64,000 bases of DNA, taken from CAIVAT01 sp037128705 (GTDB lineage Bacteria > Bacteroidota > Bacteroidia > Bacteroidales > FEN-979). Position numbers and translations under genes: made by a program. The stretch's first letter is position 1; each line of letters starts with the position of its first letter. The stretch is from positions 1 through 64,000 of the forward strand of contig JBAXVX010000010.1 of assembly GCA_037128705.1 (NCBI GenBank), given 5' to 3'. This document shows, piece after piece, positions 51,667-61,427 of the stretch. The notes below the pieces were generated by a model. That model was not told the DNA's origin. It did no database searches and worked only from the letters and a program-made list of their open reading frames with translations.

Positions 51667-51719
51667 CAAATCATTTTTTTTGCCCTATATTTGAAAAATT
51701 GTCAGGAAAACCAAGCAAG

Positions 51720-53663
51720 ATGAGTTATATAAATTTTGATAAAAGTCAACTGGTAAATTTAGAATACTCCTTAAGCCGCGAACTATTGCGATCGAACAGG
51801 GCGGGATCCTATGCAAGTTCAACCATCATTAATTGCAATACCCGTAAATATCATGGAATGCTCGTTACCAACCAGCCCGGTATTGATAATGAAAATCATG
51901 TGCTCCTCTCTTCGCTCGATGAAACTGTTATCCAAATGGACTCCGAGTTCAACCTTGGCATTCATAAATATCCGGGAGGAGTATTCAATCCCAAGGGACA
52001 CAAATACCTGAGAGACTTTTCAACCGAACCATACCCGAAAATGACCTATCGTGTCGGCGGGGTTATTCTTACCAAGGAGATGGTCTTTACCACCCATGAA
52101 GACCGGATGCTCATAAAATACACCCTGGTTGATGCACATTCCCCGACAAAACTGAGATTAAAGCCTTTTCTGGCCTTCCGTAACATACATGCCCTGAGCA
52201 AGGAAAACATCTTTGCGGACAAGAAGTATGAAATTGTTCCCCAGGGGATTAAAGTCCGCATGTATCAGGGTTATACGGACCTTTTCATGCAAATTTCGAA
52301 AAATAATGAATACACCCATGTGCCTGATTGGTATTATAAAATTGAATACCAGGAGGAGATGGACAGGGGATACGAGTGCCAGGAGGATCTGTACATCCCC
52401 GGCTTCTTTGAGTTTGACATTAAAAAGGGAGAAAGTGTAATTTTTGCAGCAGGAACGAGGGAACTCAACCCTGCCTCCATGAAACGCACCTTCAATGCGG
52501 AATTGGCAAAAAGAACACCCCGCAATAAATTTGAAAACTGCCTCCAAAATGCCGCCCAGCAATTCATTGTGAAGAAGGGGAAAAATACAGAGGTCCTGGC
52601 CGGGTTTCCATGGTTTGGCCGATCGGGGAGAAGTACATTTGTTTCCCTGCCAGGCCTGACGCTGGTTAACGCCGACACAGCCACCTGCAAGGCTGTGATC
52701 GACACCATGGTCAGTGAGATGAAAGGGCCGCTGTTCCCAAATTATGGAAGCGGACACAGTACGACCTACAATTCTGCAGATACCTCACTGTGGTTTTTCT
52801 GGACTTTGCAGCAATATGCAGCGTTTACAGGTGATAAGAAAGAAATCTGGGCGACCTACGGGAAAAAGATGAAAATCATCCTTGACGGATACAGGGAGGG
52901 CACTGAGTTTAATATTCATATGGATTCCGATGGATTGATCTATGCAGGTTTGCCGGGAATGGCCCTGACCTGGATGGATGCCTACGCCTATGGGAAGCCC
53001 GTAACTCCAAGAATTGGTAAGACCGTAGAGATAAATGCCTTGTGGTACAATGCGATTTGTTTCAGTATGGAGCTTGCCAAACTTGACGGGGATAAGGCTT
53101 TTTGTAAAAGATGGGAACCCTTTGCCAAGCAGATTCCTGAATCCTTCATGGACAAGTTCTGGAGTCCTGAAAAACATTACCTGGCCGATTACATTGATGG
53201 TGAATACAAGGATTGGGCCGTCAGACCCAATATGGTCATTGCAGCCTCCCTGCCATTCAGTCCTGTTAAAGAGGACATCAGGAAGGAGGTGTTGAGCCGT
53301 GTTAAACAGGAACTGCTTACCCCACGCGGTCTTCGCACCCTGAGCCCTAAAAGCCCGGTGTACAAAGGATCCTATCTCGGGAATCCTTCTGAGCGCGAAG
53401 CCGCTTATCACCAGGGAACAGTATCGCCATGGTTACTGGGACATTTTGTTGAAGGATACCTGGCAATTCACGGGAAGAGCGGATTATCGCTTATCCGGTC
53501 AATTTATGCCGGATTTGAATCCGTGATGACGGAGCATGGCATCGGAACGATCTCCGAAATATATGATGGAGATCCACCGCATACAGCGAGGGGAGCCATT
53601 TCACAGGCTTCTTCTGTTGCTGAATTGCTTCGCATGGGTTTTCTGATGAAACAATATAGCTAA
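51720..53663 (+). CDS. Glycogen debranching enzyme (amylo-alpha-1,6-glucosidase, GH133)
   Basis: 647 residues from ATG 51720; a TTG at 51699 is possible. N-terminal GDE_N domain with NRAGSYASSTIINCNTRKYH, and C-terminal six-hairpin domain with PLFPNYGSGHSTTYNSADTS, AGLPGMALTWMDAYAYGKPV, PRIGKTVEINALWYNAICF and EISEIYDGDPPHTARGAISQ-like residues (TISEIYDGDPPHTARG). It removes alpha-1,6 branches of glycogen. First of a four-gene operon for glycogen turnover. Confidence 0.92.
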   Translation: MSYINFDKSQLVNLEYSLSRELLRSNRAGSYASSTIINCNTRKYHGMLVTNQPGIDNENHVLLSSLDETVIQMDSEFNLGIHKYPGGVFNPKGHKYLRDFSTEPYPKMTYRVGGVILTKEMVFTTHEDRMLIKYTLVDAHSPTKLRLKPFLAFRNIHALSKENIFADKKYEIVPQGIKVRMYQGYTDLFMQISKNNEYTHVPDWYYKIEYQEEMDRGYECQEDLYIPGFFEFDIKKGESVIFAAGTRELNPASMKRTFNAELAKRTPRNKFENCLQNAAQQFIVKKGKNTEVLAGFPWFGRSGRSTFVSLPGLTLVNADTATCKAVIDTMVSEMKGPLFPNYGSGHSTTYNSADTSLWFFWTLQQYAAFTGDKKEIWATYGKKMKIILDGYREGTEFNIHMDSDGLIYAGLPGMALTWMDAYAYGKPVTPRIGKTVEINALWYNAICFSMELAKLDGDKAFCKRWEPFAKQIPESFMDKFWSPEKHYLADYIDGEYKDWAVRPNMVIAASLPFSPVKEDIRKEVLSRVKQELLTPRGLRTLSPKSPVYKGSYLGNPSEREAAYHQGTVSPWLLGHFVEGYLAIHGKSGLSLIRSIYAGFESVMTEHGIGTISEIYDGDPPHTARGAISQASSVAELLRMGFLMKQYS

Positions 53664-53684
53664 TTCCATGGATGGAGTGAGATG

Positions 53685-53711
53685 AAAATCGTAAATCGTA
53701 CATTGTAAATC
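53685..53711 (+). repeat. AAATCGT tandem repeat, copy 2
   Basis: AAATCGT, AAATCGT, ACATTGT, AAATC, 11 nt before the GT4 start. Same unit as at 49247, with single-copy relatives at 28947 (AAATCGTAAATTC) and 30124 (AAATCGTAACTC). Confidence 0.6.
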
Positions 53712-53721
53712 AAAAATTGAA

Positions 53722-55008
53722 ATGCGTGTTTTAATGTTTGGGTGGGAATTTCCCCCACATATCACCGGAGGATTAGGAACTGCATGTTTCGGGCTAACAA
53801 AAGGCCTGGTCAAGCAAGGTGTGGAAGTTATTTTCGTTGTCCCCAAAGCCTATGGAGATGAAACCAAGGATGGATTTCGACTGGTGAATGCCAGTGATGT
53901 TACCCTTGATTTTACCCAGCAATGGACAAAAGAGCATCTTGAAATGATCCAGTTCATGGAAATTGGCTCCAACCTTGTTCCCTATCTCGATCCCGAAGAG
54001 TTTGAGAATGTAGTGAACAAAAGGGTGCTAACTGAAAAACAGGATATTCAATCCGTGTTTTCCAGACAGTATTCCTTTTCGGGCCGATATGGCCCCAATC
54101 TCATGCAGGAGGTATCGAGGTATGCACTGGTCGCTTCTTCGATCGCTTCCAACAATACGTTCGATGTGATCCATGCCCATGACTGGCTTACCTATCCCGC
54201 CGGCATTGCTGCCAAAAAGATCTCGGGAAAACCATTGGTTGTTCACGTTCATGCCACTGAGTTTGACCGTTCAGGCGAACATGTCAACCAGCCTGTTTAT
54301 GACATTGAACGGCAGGGAATGACCGAAGCTGACCTGGTTATAACTGTGAGTAACCTCACACGGCAGATCGTGATTGAAAAATATGGCATTGAGCCGGAGA
54401 AGGTGATCACGGTTCATAATGCAGTTGAACCTGTTGACCGGCCGGATCTGGTGGGCGTTACAAAGCATGTCAGGGAGAAGGTAGTTACCTTCCTCGGACG
54501 CGTAACCTATCAGAAAGGACCCGATTATTTTGTTGAGGCAGCTCACAAAGTTTTACAGCGTGATTCCAACGTGCGTTTTGTCATGGCAGGTTCGGGTGAT
54601 TTGCTGAACCGCATGATCCGTCGTGTGGCCAAACTGAAAATCGCCACCAAGTTCCATTTCACCGGATTTCTTGCCGGCCCTGAAGTGGATACCATGTTTG
54701 CGATGAGTGATGTTTACGTGATGCCTTCTGTTTCTGAGCCTTTCGGAATTTCTCCGCTTGAAGCCATGCGGTCCAATGTTCCCGTTGTCATCTCCAAACA
54801 ATCGGGGGTTGCCGAAGTGTTGCAACATGCCCTGAAGGTGGATTTTTGGGACATTGATGCACTGGCAGATGCCATTTATGGTATTCTCCATTATGAAGGC
54901 CTAAGTAAAATGTTTATCCGTTACGGCAAAACTGAAGTCGATAACCTTATCTGGGAAAATGCCGCCCTGAATATTTTAGAAGTATATAACAAAGCTGTTT
55001 ATAAATGA
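53722..55008 (+). CDS. Glycosyltransferase family 4 (glycogen synthase-like)
   Basis: 428 residues. RVLMFGWEFPPHITGGLGTA is the ADP/UDP-glucose synthase-like loop, DVIHAHDWLTYPAGIAAKK, TFLGRVTYQKGPDYFVEA, and EX7E PSVSEPFGISPLEAMRSNVP. It is annotated in relatives as glycogen synthase or alpha-maltose-1-phosphate synthase type; the position in the glycogen operon supports alpha-glucan elongation. Confidence 0.87.
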   Translation: MRVLMFGWEFPPHITGGLGTACFGLTKGLVKQGVEVIFVVPKAYGDETKDGFRLVNASDVTLDFTQQWTKEHLEMIQFMEIGSNLVPYLDPEEFENVVNKRVLTEKQDIQSVFSRQYSFSGRYGPNLMQEVSRYALVASSIASNNTFDVIHAHDWLTYPAGIAAKKISGKPLVVHVHATEFDRSGEHVNQPVYDIERQGMTEADLVITVSNLTRQIVIEKYGIEPEKVITVHNAVEPVDRPDLVGVTKHVREKVVTFLGRVTYQKGPDYFVEAAHKVLQRDSNVRFVMAGSGDLLNRMIRRVAKLKIATKFHFTGFLAGPEVDTMFAMSDVYVMPSVSEPFGISPLEAMRSNVPVVISKQSGVAEVLQHALKVDFWDIDALADAIYGILHYEGLSKMFIRYGKTEVDNLIWENAALNILEVYNKAVYK

Positions 55009-55012
55009 TCAT

Positions 55013-56353
55013 ATGAGATCCATCTGCCTTTATTTTCAAGTCCATCAGCCATTCCGCCTTCGGACTTACCGGTTTTTCAATATCGGAAGTGATCATCATT
55101 ATTATGATGATTATCAGAATCGACATATTATTCGAAGGGTTGCAGAAAAATCATACCTTCCGGCCAATCACCTTATGTTGAGTCTTATCAAGGAATTTGG
55201 GACAGCTTTTAAGGTAAGCTATGCCATTTCCGGAACTGCCCTGGAACAGCTGCAAACCTATGTGCCGGATGTGATTAAAAGTTTCCGGCAACTGGCTGAT
55301 ACGGGGCAGGTTGAATTTATTGCCGAGACCTATGCTCATTCATTGGCTTCGCTCGGAAATAAAGATGAATTTGTTCGTCAGGTTGAAATGCATGCATCCA
55401 AAATTGAAGAATTGTTTGGAAAACGGCCTACGACTTTCCGCAATACCGAGTTGATTTATTCAGATACGATTGGTGAGATGGTCGCCGATATGGGATTCCA
55501 TACCATGCTTACTGAGGGTGCCAAACATGTGCTCGGCTGGAAGAGTCCCAACTACATGTATTGCAATAATATCAATCCAAAGTTGAAAGTCCTGTTGCGG
55601 AATTTTCGGATGAGTGACGATCTGACCTTCCGGTTCTCAAATCAGGATTGGTCGGAATGGCCATTGACAACAGAGAAATTCGTGAAATGGCTGAATAAAA
55701 TTGAAAAGAAGGAGGAGGTCGTCAATTTATTTCTTGATTATGAGACTATCGGAGAACATCAATGGAAAGAGACCGGTATATTTGATTTCTTCAAGCACCT
55801 GCCGGCAACCGTATTCTCCAATTCAAACTTTAACTTTAGTACCCCTGAGCGTCTGTATCAGCAGCTTCAGCCTGTTGCAGCCATTTCTGTCCCTCATCCC
55901 ATCTCCTGGGCTGACGAGGAACGCGACCTGACTGCCTGGCTGGGCAATGAACTTCAGGACGAAGCCTTTGGGAAATTATACTCATATCAAGGCAAGGTTA
56001 AACAGTGCACTGATCAGGAGATTCACCGGGACTGGATTTACCTTCAAACCAGTAACCATTTTTACTATATGTGTACGAAATGGTTCTCATCCGGGGAGGT
56101 TCATAAATACTTCAACCCATACGGTTCACCCTATGAGGCATTTATCAATTATATGAATGTTCTCTCCGATTTTATGATCAGGGTGGATGATTGTTTAAGC
56201 AATCAGATTTCTGAAAAGGCGGCTGCAGTTAAACCAGCTTCGTCAAAAGCAGTTAAAACTCCCGCAAAAACAAAATCTTCACCGGCAAAGGCAGTGAAAA
56301 CGACGATAAAGAAAAAGGCCAAAGCCACAAATGTTATAAAAAAAGCAAAATAA
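55013..56353 (+). CDS. GH57 family alpha-amylase with basic tail
   Basis: 446 residues. ICLYFQVHQPFRLRTYRFF start, FRNTELIYSD, and LDYETIGEHQ with the likely nucleophile Glu; PHPISWADEERDLTAWLGNE matches the second acidic site. Residues about 403-446 form a Lys/Ala/Ser/Thr tail of the histone H1 kind (KPASSKAVKTPAKTKSSPAK, then TIKKKAKATNV). GH57 enzymes are amylases or branching enzymes; it belongs to the glycogen operon, 4 nt after the GT4 stop. Confidence 0.87.
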   Translation: MRSICLYFQVHQPFRLRTYRFFNIGSDHHYYDDYQNRHIIRRVAEKSYLPANHLMLSLIKEFGTAFKVSYAISGTALEQLQTYVPDVIKSFRQLADTGQVEFIAETYAHSLASLGNKDEFVRQVEMHASKIEELFGKRPTTFRNTELIYSDTIGEMVADMGFHTMLTEGAKHVLGWKSPNYMYCNNINPKLKVLLRNFRMSDDLTFRFSNQDWSEWPLTTEKFVKWLNKIEKKEEVVNLFLDYETIGEHQWKETGIFDFFKHLPATVFSNSNFNFSTPERLYQQLQPVAAISVPHPISWADEERDLTAWLGNELQDEAFGKLYSYQGKVKQCTDQEIHRDWIYLQTSNHFYYMCTKWFSSGEVHKYFNPYGSPYEAFINYMNVLSDFMIRVDDCLSNQISEKAAAVKPASSKAVKTPAKTKSSPAKAVKTTIKKKAKATNVIKKAK

Positions 56354-56356
56354 AAT

Positions 56357-59300
56357 ATGCCATTAAAGGATAAACCACGGATAATCCCGGATTACCTATT
56401 TGAAACAAGCTGGGAAGTTTGTAACAAAGTTGGAGGGATATACACTGCAATTGCCACAAAGGCCCGGATACTGACCGAAGAGTACAAGGATAATTACATT
56501 CTCATAGGACCCGATGTTTGGAAGGAAACCCACCAGAATCCGGAATTTATTGAGGATAAATTTTTATATAAATCGTGGCGTGAAACTGCAGAATCTGAAG
56601 GATTGCACTTTAAACTCGGAAGATGGAACATTCCAGGGAAACCGGTGGTGATCCTGGTTGATTTTACCCAGTACTTTTCCGAGAAGGATATGATTTTCGC
56701 ACACTTCTGGGAACGATATAAACTTGATTCACTCAGCGGCGACTGGGATTATATTGAACCGGCTTTTTTCGGCTATGCTGCAGGGAAGATCATCGACAGT
56801 TTTTACAACTTCAATCTGTCACATCACGATAAAATTATCGCCCAGTTCCATGAATGGATGACAGGCACCGGTATTCTTTATCTGAAGGAACACATCCCGC
56901 AGGTTGGGACAGTGTTTACGGCCCACGCAACTGTGGTAGGACGGACGATTGCCGCCAACGGACTGCCGTTGTATAAAAATTTAGAGAACTACAGCGCTGA
57001 AGCCATTGCCAAACAATTTGGAGTGATGGCCAAGTTTTCCTTGGAGAAATTGTCTGCACATGAGGCGGACTATTTCACCACGCAAAGTCAAAGTATCAAC
57101 AACGAATGTCGTCACTTTCTTGAAAAAGAGGCTGATCTGCTGACCCCCAACGGATTTGATGATTCATGGGTGCCGGTTAAGGAGAACTATCTTGAAAAAC
57201 GAGGCCGGTCCCGCAGCAAACTGCTGGAAGTTGCCACCGCTCTTACCGGAGAAGAATTCTCGGTGGATACCATTCTTATCCTCACCAGTGGCAGGTATGA
57301 AATGCGCAACAAAGGTTTTGATGTTTTCATTGACTCCCTTGGTTTGCTGAACAAACAATCAAAACTACCTGAGAAAGTGATTGCCTTCCTCGCAGTTCCT
57401 TCGGGACAGAGTATCCCCCGAAAAGATATTCTTGACCGAATGAATCATAAGGAAGCTGGTCAGTTGAGAAAGGAAGATTACTGTACCCATGGATTGATTG
57501 AGCCTGAGAATGACCTGATTCTGAAAAGAATTAAAGCAAATGGCCTGTTAAACAGGCCGGCTGATAGCGTAAAAATTGTATACATCCCCACTTATCTGAA
57601 TGGATCAGATGGGATCTTCAACCTGAATTATTATGATTTGCTGATAGGTTTTGACGGCACCGTATTTCCTTCCTATTACGACCCATGGGGCTATTCTTCA
57701 CTGGAGAGCCTTGCCTTTCATATTCCTTCCATTACCACATCCCTGACTGGTTTTGGACAATGGATTAAATCACTGTTCCCGACTGTAAAAGATTGCACGG
57801 CAGTAATCGACCGGAATGATGATAATGACAGCGAAGTCGCCGAGAGCATATCAAAACACATATTCAGTTGTGCCTCAAAGTCAGTGAAAGACATTATTAA
57901 GGCCAGGATCAAAGCGTACGAGATATCAAGGTCAGCTTTATGGAAAAACCTCATCATCAATTATGATGAAGCATATTCAGAAACTCTTGAAGAAACTGCG
58001 CTGAGAGCCGACCTGTATGCCGGAAAGCAGCCTCATTTGTTTTCTGCCTCCCTGAAATGTGCTGTAAATGCAAAACCTGACTGGAAAAAGGTTCTCATCC
58101 AGCAGCGTCTTCCCGAAAACCTTGCCAGTATTGAACGCCTTGCAAAAAACCTGTGGTGGTCCTGGAATTACCAGGGATCAGAATTGTTTGAAATGATCAA
58201 TAAGGATCGCTGGTATGAATTAAAATTTAACCCGATAGCCCTCATTGAATCGTTATCATTCAATGAACTGCAGGATCTGAGTGCAAATGAGAAATTTGTA
58301 AATAAGCTCGTTAAAGTTACTGCCAACTTTGACTCATACATGGCGAAAGCGGCCGAAAAGCCTAAGGATATGGTAGGCTATTTCAGTATGGAATATGGGT
58401 TGCATGATACCATTAAGATCTTTTCAGGTGGATTGGGTATGCTGGCAGGTGATTACCTGAAAGAGGCCAGCGATTCAAATTATAACATCGTTGGTGTGGG
58501 ACTGCTTTACAGGTATGGATATTTTACACAGAGCCTGTCAATTTTTGGCGACCAGATCGCAACATACACACCTCAGAAATTCACCCATTTACCTTTGATT
58601 CCCATTCGGGATGATAAGGGAAACTGGTTGAAGATCACCTTTGCCTTGCCTGGCCGTATGATGTACGCAAAAATATGGCGGTGTGATGTAGGCAGGGTCC
58701 CCTTATATCTGTTGGATACAGACATTGAGGAAAACGAAGAAGCTGACCGCAGCATTACCCACCAGTTGTACGGCGGAGATCTTGAAAACCGGCTGCGCCA
58801 GGAAATACTTCTTGGGATTGGTGGCATCAGGATGCTTGACGCAATTGGCATACACCCTGACGTTTATCACAGCAACGAGGGACATTCCGCATTTATCGGA
58901 CTGGAAAGGTTGAGGAAATTTATCCAGAATGAGAAGCTCACATTTTCGCAGGCTATTGAAATGGTGCGGTGTTCCACCTTATTTACAACACATACGCCTG
59001 TTCCCGCCGGTCATGATACATTCCCTGAAGATCTTTTGCGCCGCTACTTGTCGCATTACCCCGATTACCTGAGTCTCAAATGGGAACAGTTTATGAATCT
59101 TGGGCGCATGGTGGATTTCGATGTCAATGAAAAATTCTCCATGAGTGTTCTGGCCGCAAAATTGTCACAGGAAATTAACGGTGTCAGCCGGATTCATGGA
59201 AGGGTTACAAGGGAGATGTTTGTAAAGCTTTACCATGGATATTATCCTGAGGAGTTGCATATCGGTTATGTTACCAATGGGGTTCACCTTCCAACCTGGA

Positions 59301-60610
59301 CTGCCAAATCTTGGCAGCAGATCTATGATAAAGAGTTTGGCGATGGCTTCTTTGAAGATCAGTCAAATCCGCATTATTGGAAAAAAATCCACAACGTGGA
59401 TGATGAAACCATCTGGAAAACCAAATTGAAACAAAAGGATCAGATGACTGAATTCCTTTTGCAACACCTGTATGCCGATATGACCCGTCGCCATGAGAAC
59501 CCGAAACTGATGTTCAAGATGAGGGAGGCGGCAAACCCAAAGGCGCTTACCATTGGGTTTGCCAGGAGATTCGCAACCTATAAAAGAGCCCATCTGCTTT
59601 TTAGCAATCTTGATCGTTTGTCGCGCATCATAAACAATAAGGAACGGCCGGTTCAGTTCATGTTTGCCGGTAAAGCCCACCCCAATGATAAAGCCGGGCA
59701 GGACCTGATCAAACGAATCTATGAAATTTCCCATGTCCCTGAATTTGTCGGGAAAATCTTCTTTCTTGAGAACTACGACATGGAACTTGCCAAATATCTG
59801 ATCAAGGGAGTAGATATCTGGTTAAATACACCGACAAGACCATTGGAAGCCTCAGGCACCAGCGGCGAAAAAGCCGTTATGAATGGGGTGGTGAATTTCA
59901 GTGTTCTTGACGGTTGGTGGGCTGAAGGCTACCGGCCAAATGCCGGCTGGGCGCTCCAGGAGGAATCAACCTACGATAACCATCAGTTCCAGGATGAATT
60001 GGATGCGGAGACCATCTATTCCATTCTTGAGGAGGAGATAGTTCCAATCTATTACGACCTCAATGAAAAGAATGTTCCGGTAAAATGGGTTTCCTATATC
60101 AAAAACACCATTTCAGAAATTGCTCCCCATTTTACCATGAAACGGCAACTCGATGATTATATCCGCCAATATTACAATCCCCTGTTCAAGCGTTCCCATA
60201 TCATGGCAGGTAAAAATTACGAAATGGCCAGGCATATTGCGAGCTGGAAACGTAAAGTAATGCGCGGGTGGGAGAGTATTGAGGTTGTTTCGGTGAAAAT
60301 TCCGGATTCCAACCAGAAACCGCTTTCACTTGGAGAATCATTCAAGGCTGAAATCATCCTTGACCTGAATGAGTTATCAGGAACCGACATTGGAATCGAA
60401 GTACTCTTTGGACGAAAGATCAATGACGAAGTGAAAGAGCCAAGTTTCAAGGAGGAGATGACCCTGATGAGATCCGAAAAAAATATTGTTTCGTTTGCTT
60501 GTGATATCCCAATTAACCAGGCCGGAGTCTACGATTTCGTTTTCAGGATGTTCCCTAAAAGCCCATTGTTGCCCCATCGACAGGATTTTAACCTCGTTAC
60601 CTGGATTTAG
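56357..60610 (+). CDS. Glycogen synthase (GT3-like)-glycogen phosphorylase (GT35) fusion
   Basis: 1417 residues. Residues 1-560: eukaryotic-type GT3 synthase (FETSWEVCNKVGGIYTAIAT, FHEWMTGTGILYLKEHIPQ, YDPWGYSSLESLAFHIPSIT). Residues about 590-1300: alpha-glucan phosphorylase (NLWWSWNYQG, FSMEYGLHDTIKIFSGGLGM, NEGHSAFIGLERLRKF, GFARRFATYKRAHL) with the PLP-lysine motif EASGTSGEKAVMNGVVN near residue 1170. A beta-sandwich tail follows. One chain thus carries both synthesis and breakdown domains; the pairing is a known Bacteroidetes form, its control is not understood. Confidence 0.92.
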   Translation: MPLKDKPRIIPDYLFETSWEVCNKVGGIYTAIATKARILTEEYKDNYILIGPDVWKETHQNPEFIEDKFLYKSWRETAESEGLHFKLGRWNIPGKPVVILVDFTQYFSEKDMIFAHFWERYKLDSLSGDWDYIEPAFFGYAAGKIIDSFYNFNLSHHDKIIAQFHEWMTGTGILYLKEHIPQVGTVFTAHATVVGRTIAANGLPLYKNLENYSAEAIAKQFGVMAKFSLEKLSAHEADYFTTQSQSINNECRHFLEKEADLLTPNGFDDSWVPVKENYLEKRGRSRSKLLEVATALTGEEFSVDTILILTSGRYEMRNKGFDVFIDSLGLLNKQSKLPEKVIAFLAVPSGQSIPRKDILDRMNHKEAGQLRKEDYCTHGLIEPENDLILKRIKANGLLNRPADSVKIVYIPTYLNGSDGIFNLNYYDLLIGFDGTVFPSYYDPWGYSSLESLAFHIPSITTSLTGFGQWIKSLFPTVKDCTAVIDRNDDNDSEVAESISKHIFSCASKSVKDIIKARIKAYEISRSALWKNLIINYDEAYSETLEETALRADLYAGKQPHLFSASLKCAVNAKPDWKKVLIQQRLPENLASIERLAKNLWWSWNYQGSELFEMINKDRWYELKFNPIALIESLSFNELQDLSANEKFVNKLVKVTANFDSYMAKAAEKPKDMVGYFSMEYGLHDTIKIFSGGLGMLAGDYLKEASDSNYNIVGVGLLYRYGYFTQSLSIFGDQIATYTPQKFTHLPLIPIRDDKGNWLKITFALPGRMMYAKIWRCDVGRVPLYLLDTDIEENEEADRSITHQLYGGDLENRLRQEILLGIGGIRMLDAIGIHPDVYHSNEGHSAFIGLERLRKFIQNEKLTFSQAIEMVRCSTLFTTHTPVPAGHDTFPEDLLRRYLSHYPDYLSLKWEQFMNLGRMVDFDVNEKFSMSVLAAKLSQEINGVSRIHGRVTREMFVKLYHGYYPEELHIGYVTNGVHLPTWTAKSWQQIYDKEFGDGFFEDQSNPHYWKKIHNVDDETIWKTKLKQKDQMTEFLLQHLYADMTRRHENPKLMFKMREAANPKALTIGFARRFATYKRAHLLFSNLDRLSRIINNKERPVQFMFAGKAHPNDKAGQDLIKRIYEISHVPEFVGKIFFLENYDMELAKYLIKGVDIWLNTPTRPLEASGTSGEKAVMNGVVNFSVLDGWWAEGYRPNAGWALQEESTYDNHQFQDELDAETIYSILEEEIVPIYYDLNEKNVPVKWVSYIKNTISEIAPHFTMKRQLDDYIRQYYNPLFKRSHIMAGKNYEMARHIASWKRKVMRGWESIEVVSVKIPDSNQKPLSLGESFKAEIILDLNELSGTDIGIEVLFGRKINDEVKEPSFKEEMTLMRSEKNIVSFACDIPINQAGVYDFVFRMFPKSPLLPHRQDFNLVTWI

Positions 60611-60638
60611 GTTCTTAGACGCGATTTTCAGATATTTT

Positions 60639-60646
60639 TATCTTTG
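60639..60646 (+). promoter_or_regulatory. Possible fabG promoter
   Basis: TATCTTTG, 20 nt before the fabG ATG. No clear -33 TTG. Confidence 0.45.
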
Positions 60647-60666
60647 CAAAAATTTAATTGAACGAC

Positions 60667-61413
60667 ATGAAATTACTCGAAGGAAAAACAGCATTGATTA
60701 CCGGCGCGAACCGTGGGATAGGAAAATCTATTGCCCTGAAATTTGCTGCAAATGGTGCCAATATTGCCTTTTCAGATATTCAATATAATGATGACTCCAG
60801 GCAGCTGGAGCAGGAACTGCAGGCGTTTGGCATAAAGGCCAAAGGCTACGGATCTGATGCAAGCTCATTTCCCGACAGCGAACAGCTCATTAACCAGATC
60901 ATAGAGGATTTCGGGACCATTGACATATTGGTTAACAATGCCGGAATAACACGCGATAACCTGTTACTCCGCATGACTGAACAGGATTGGGACCGGGTGA
61001 TCACCGTGAATTTAAAGTCGGTTTTCAACCTTACCAAAGCAATCCAGAAAGTGATGATCAAACAACGATTTGGCTCCATCGTCAACATGAGCTCAGTTGT
61101 TGGCGTAGAAGGGAATAGCGGCCAGTCAAACTATTCAGCATCGAAGGCTGGGATCATTGGTTTTACCAAATCAATTGCCCAGGAATTGGGATCACGGAAC
61201 ATCCGGTGCAATGCCATAGCTCCAGGCTATATTGAAACCGAAATGACTGCAAAATTACCACAGGAATTTCGCGATAAATGGATCCAGGATATTCCGATGA
61301 AACGCGCCGGAACTCCCGACGATGTTGCCAATCTTGCACTGTTTCTTGCATCTGATCTGAGTTCCTATGTTACAGGACAGGCCATCACAGTTTGTGGCGG
61401 CTTGCATACCTGA
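60667..61413 (+). CDS. fabG: 3-oxoacyl-[acyl-carrier-protein] reductase
   Basis: 248 residues from ATG 60667 (a TTG at 60658 would add three residues). TGANRGIG (12-19), NNAGITRDNLLLRMTEQDWD, catalytic Ser in MSSVVGVEGNSGQSNYSASK with Tyr-x3-Lys, and PGYIETEMT. FabG reduces 3-ketoacyl-ACP with NADPH in fatty acid synthesis. The next gene either overlaps it or begins 15 nt after. Confidence 0.93.
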   Translation: MKLLEGKTALITGANRGIGKSIALKFAANGANIAFSDIQYNDDSRQLEQELQAFGIKAKGYGSDASSFPDSEQLINQIIEDFGTIDILVNNAGITRDNLLLRMTEQDWDRVITVNLKSVFNLTKAIQKVMIKQRFGSIVNMSSVVGVEGNSGQSNYSASKAGIIGFTKSIAQELGSRNIRCNAIAPGYIETEMTAKLPQEFRDKWIQDIPMKRAGTPDDVANLALFLASDLSSYVTGQAITVCGGLHT

Positions 61414-61427
61414 TTAATCCAAAAGTT

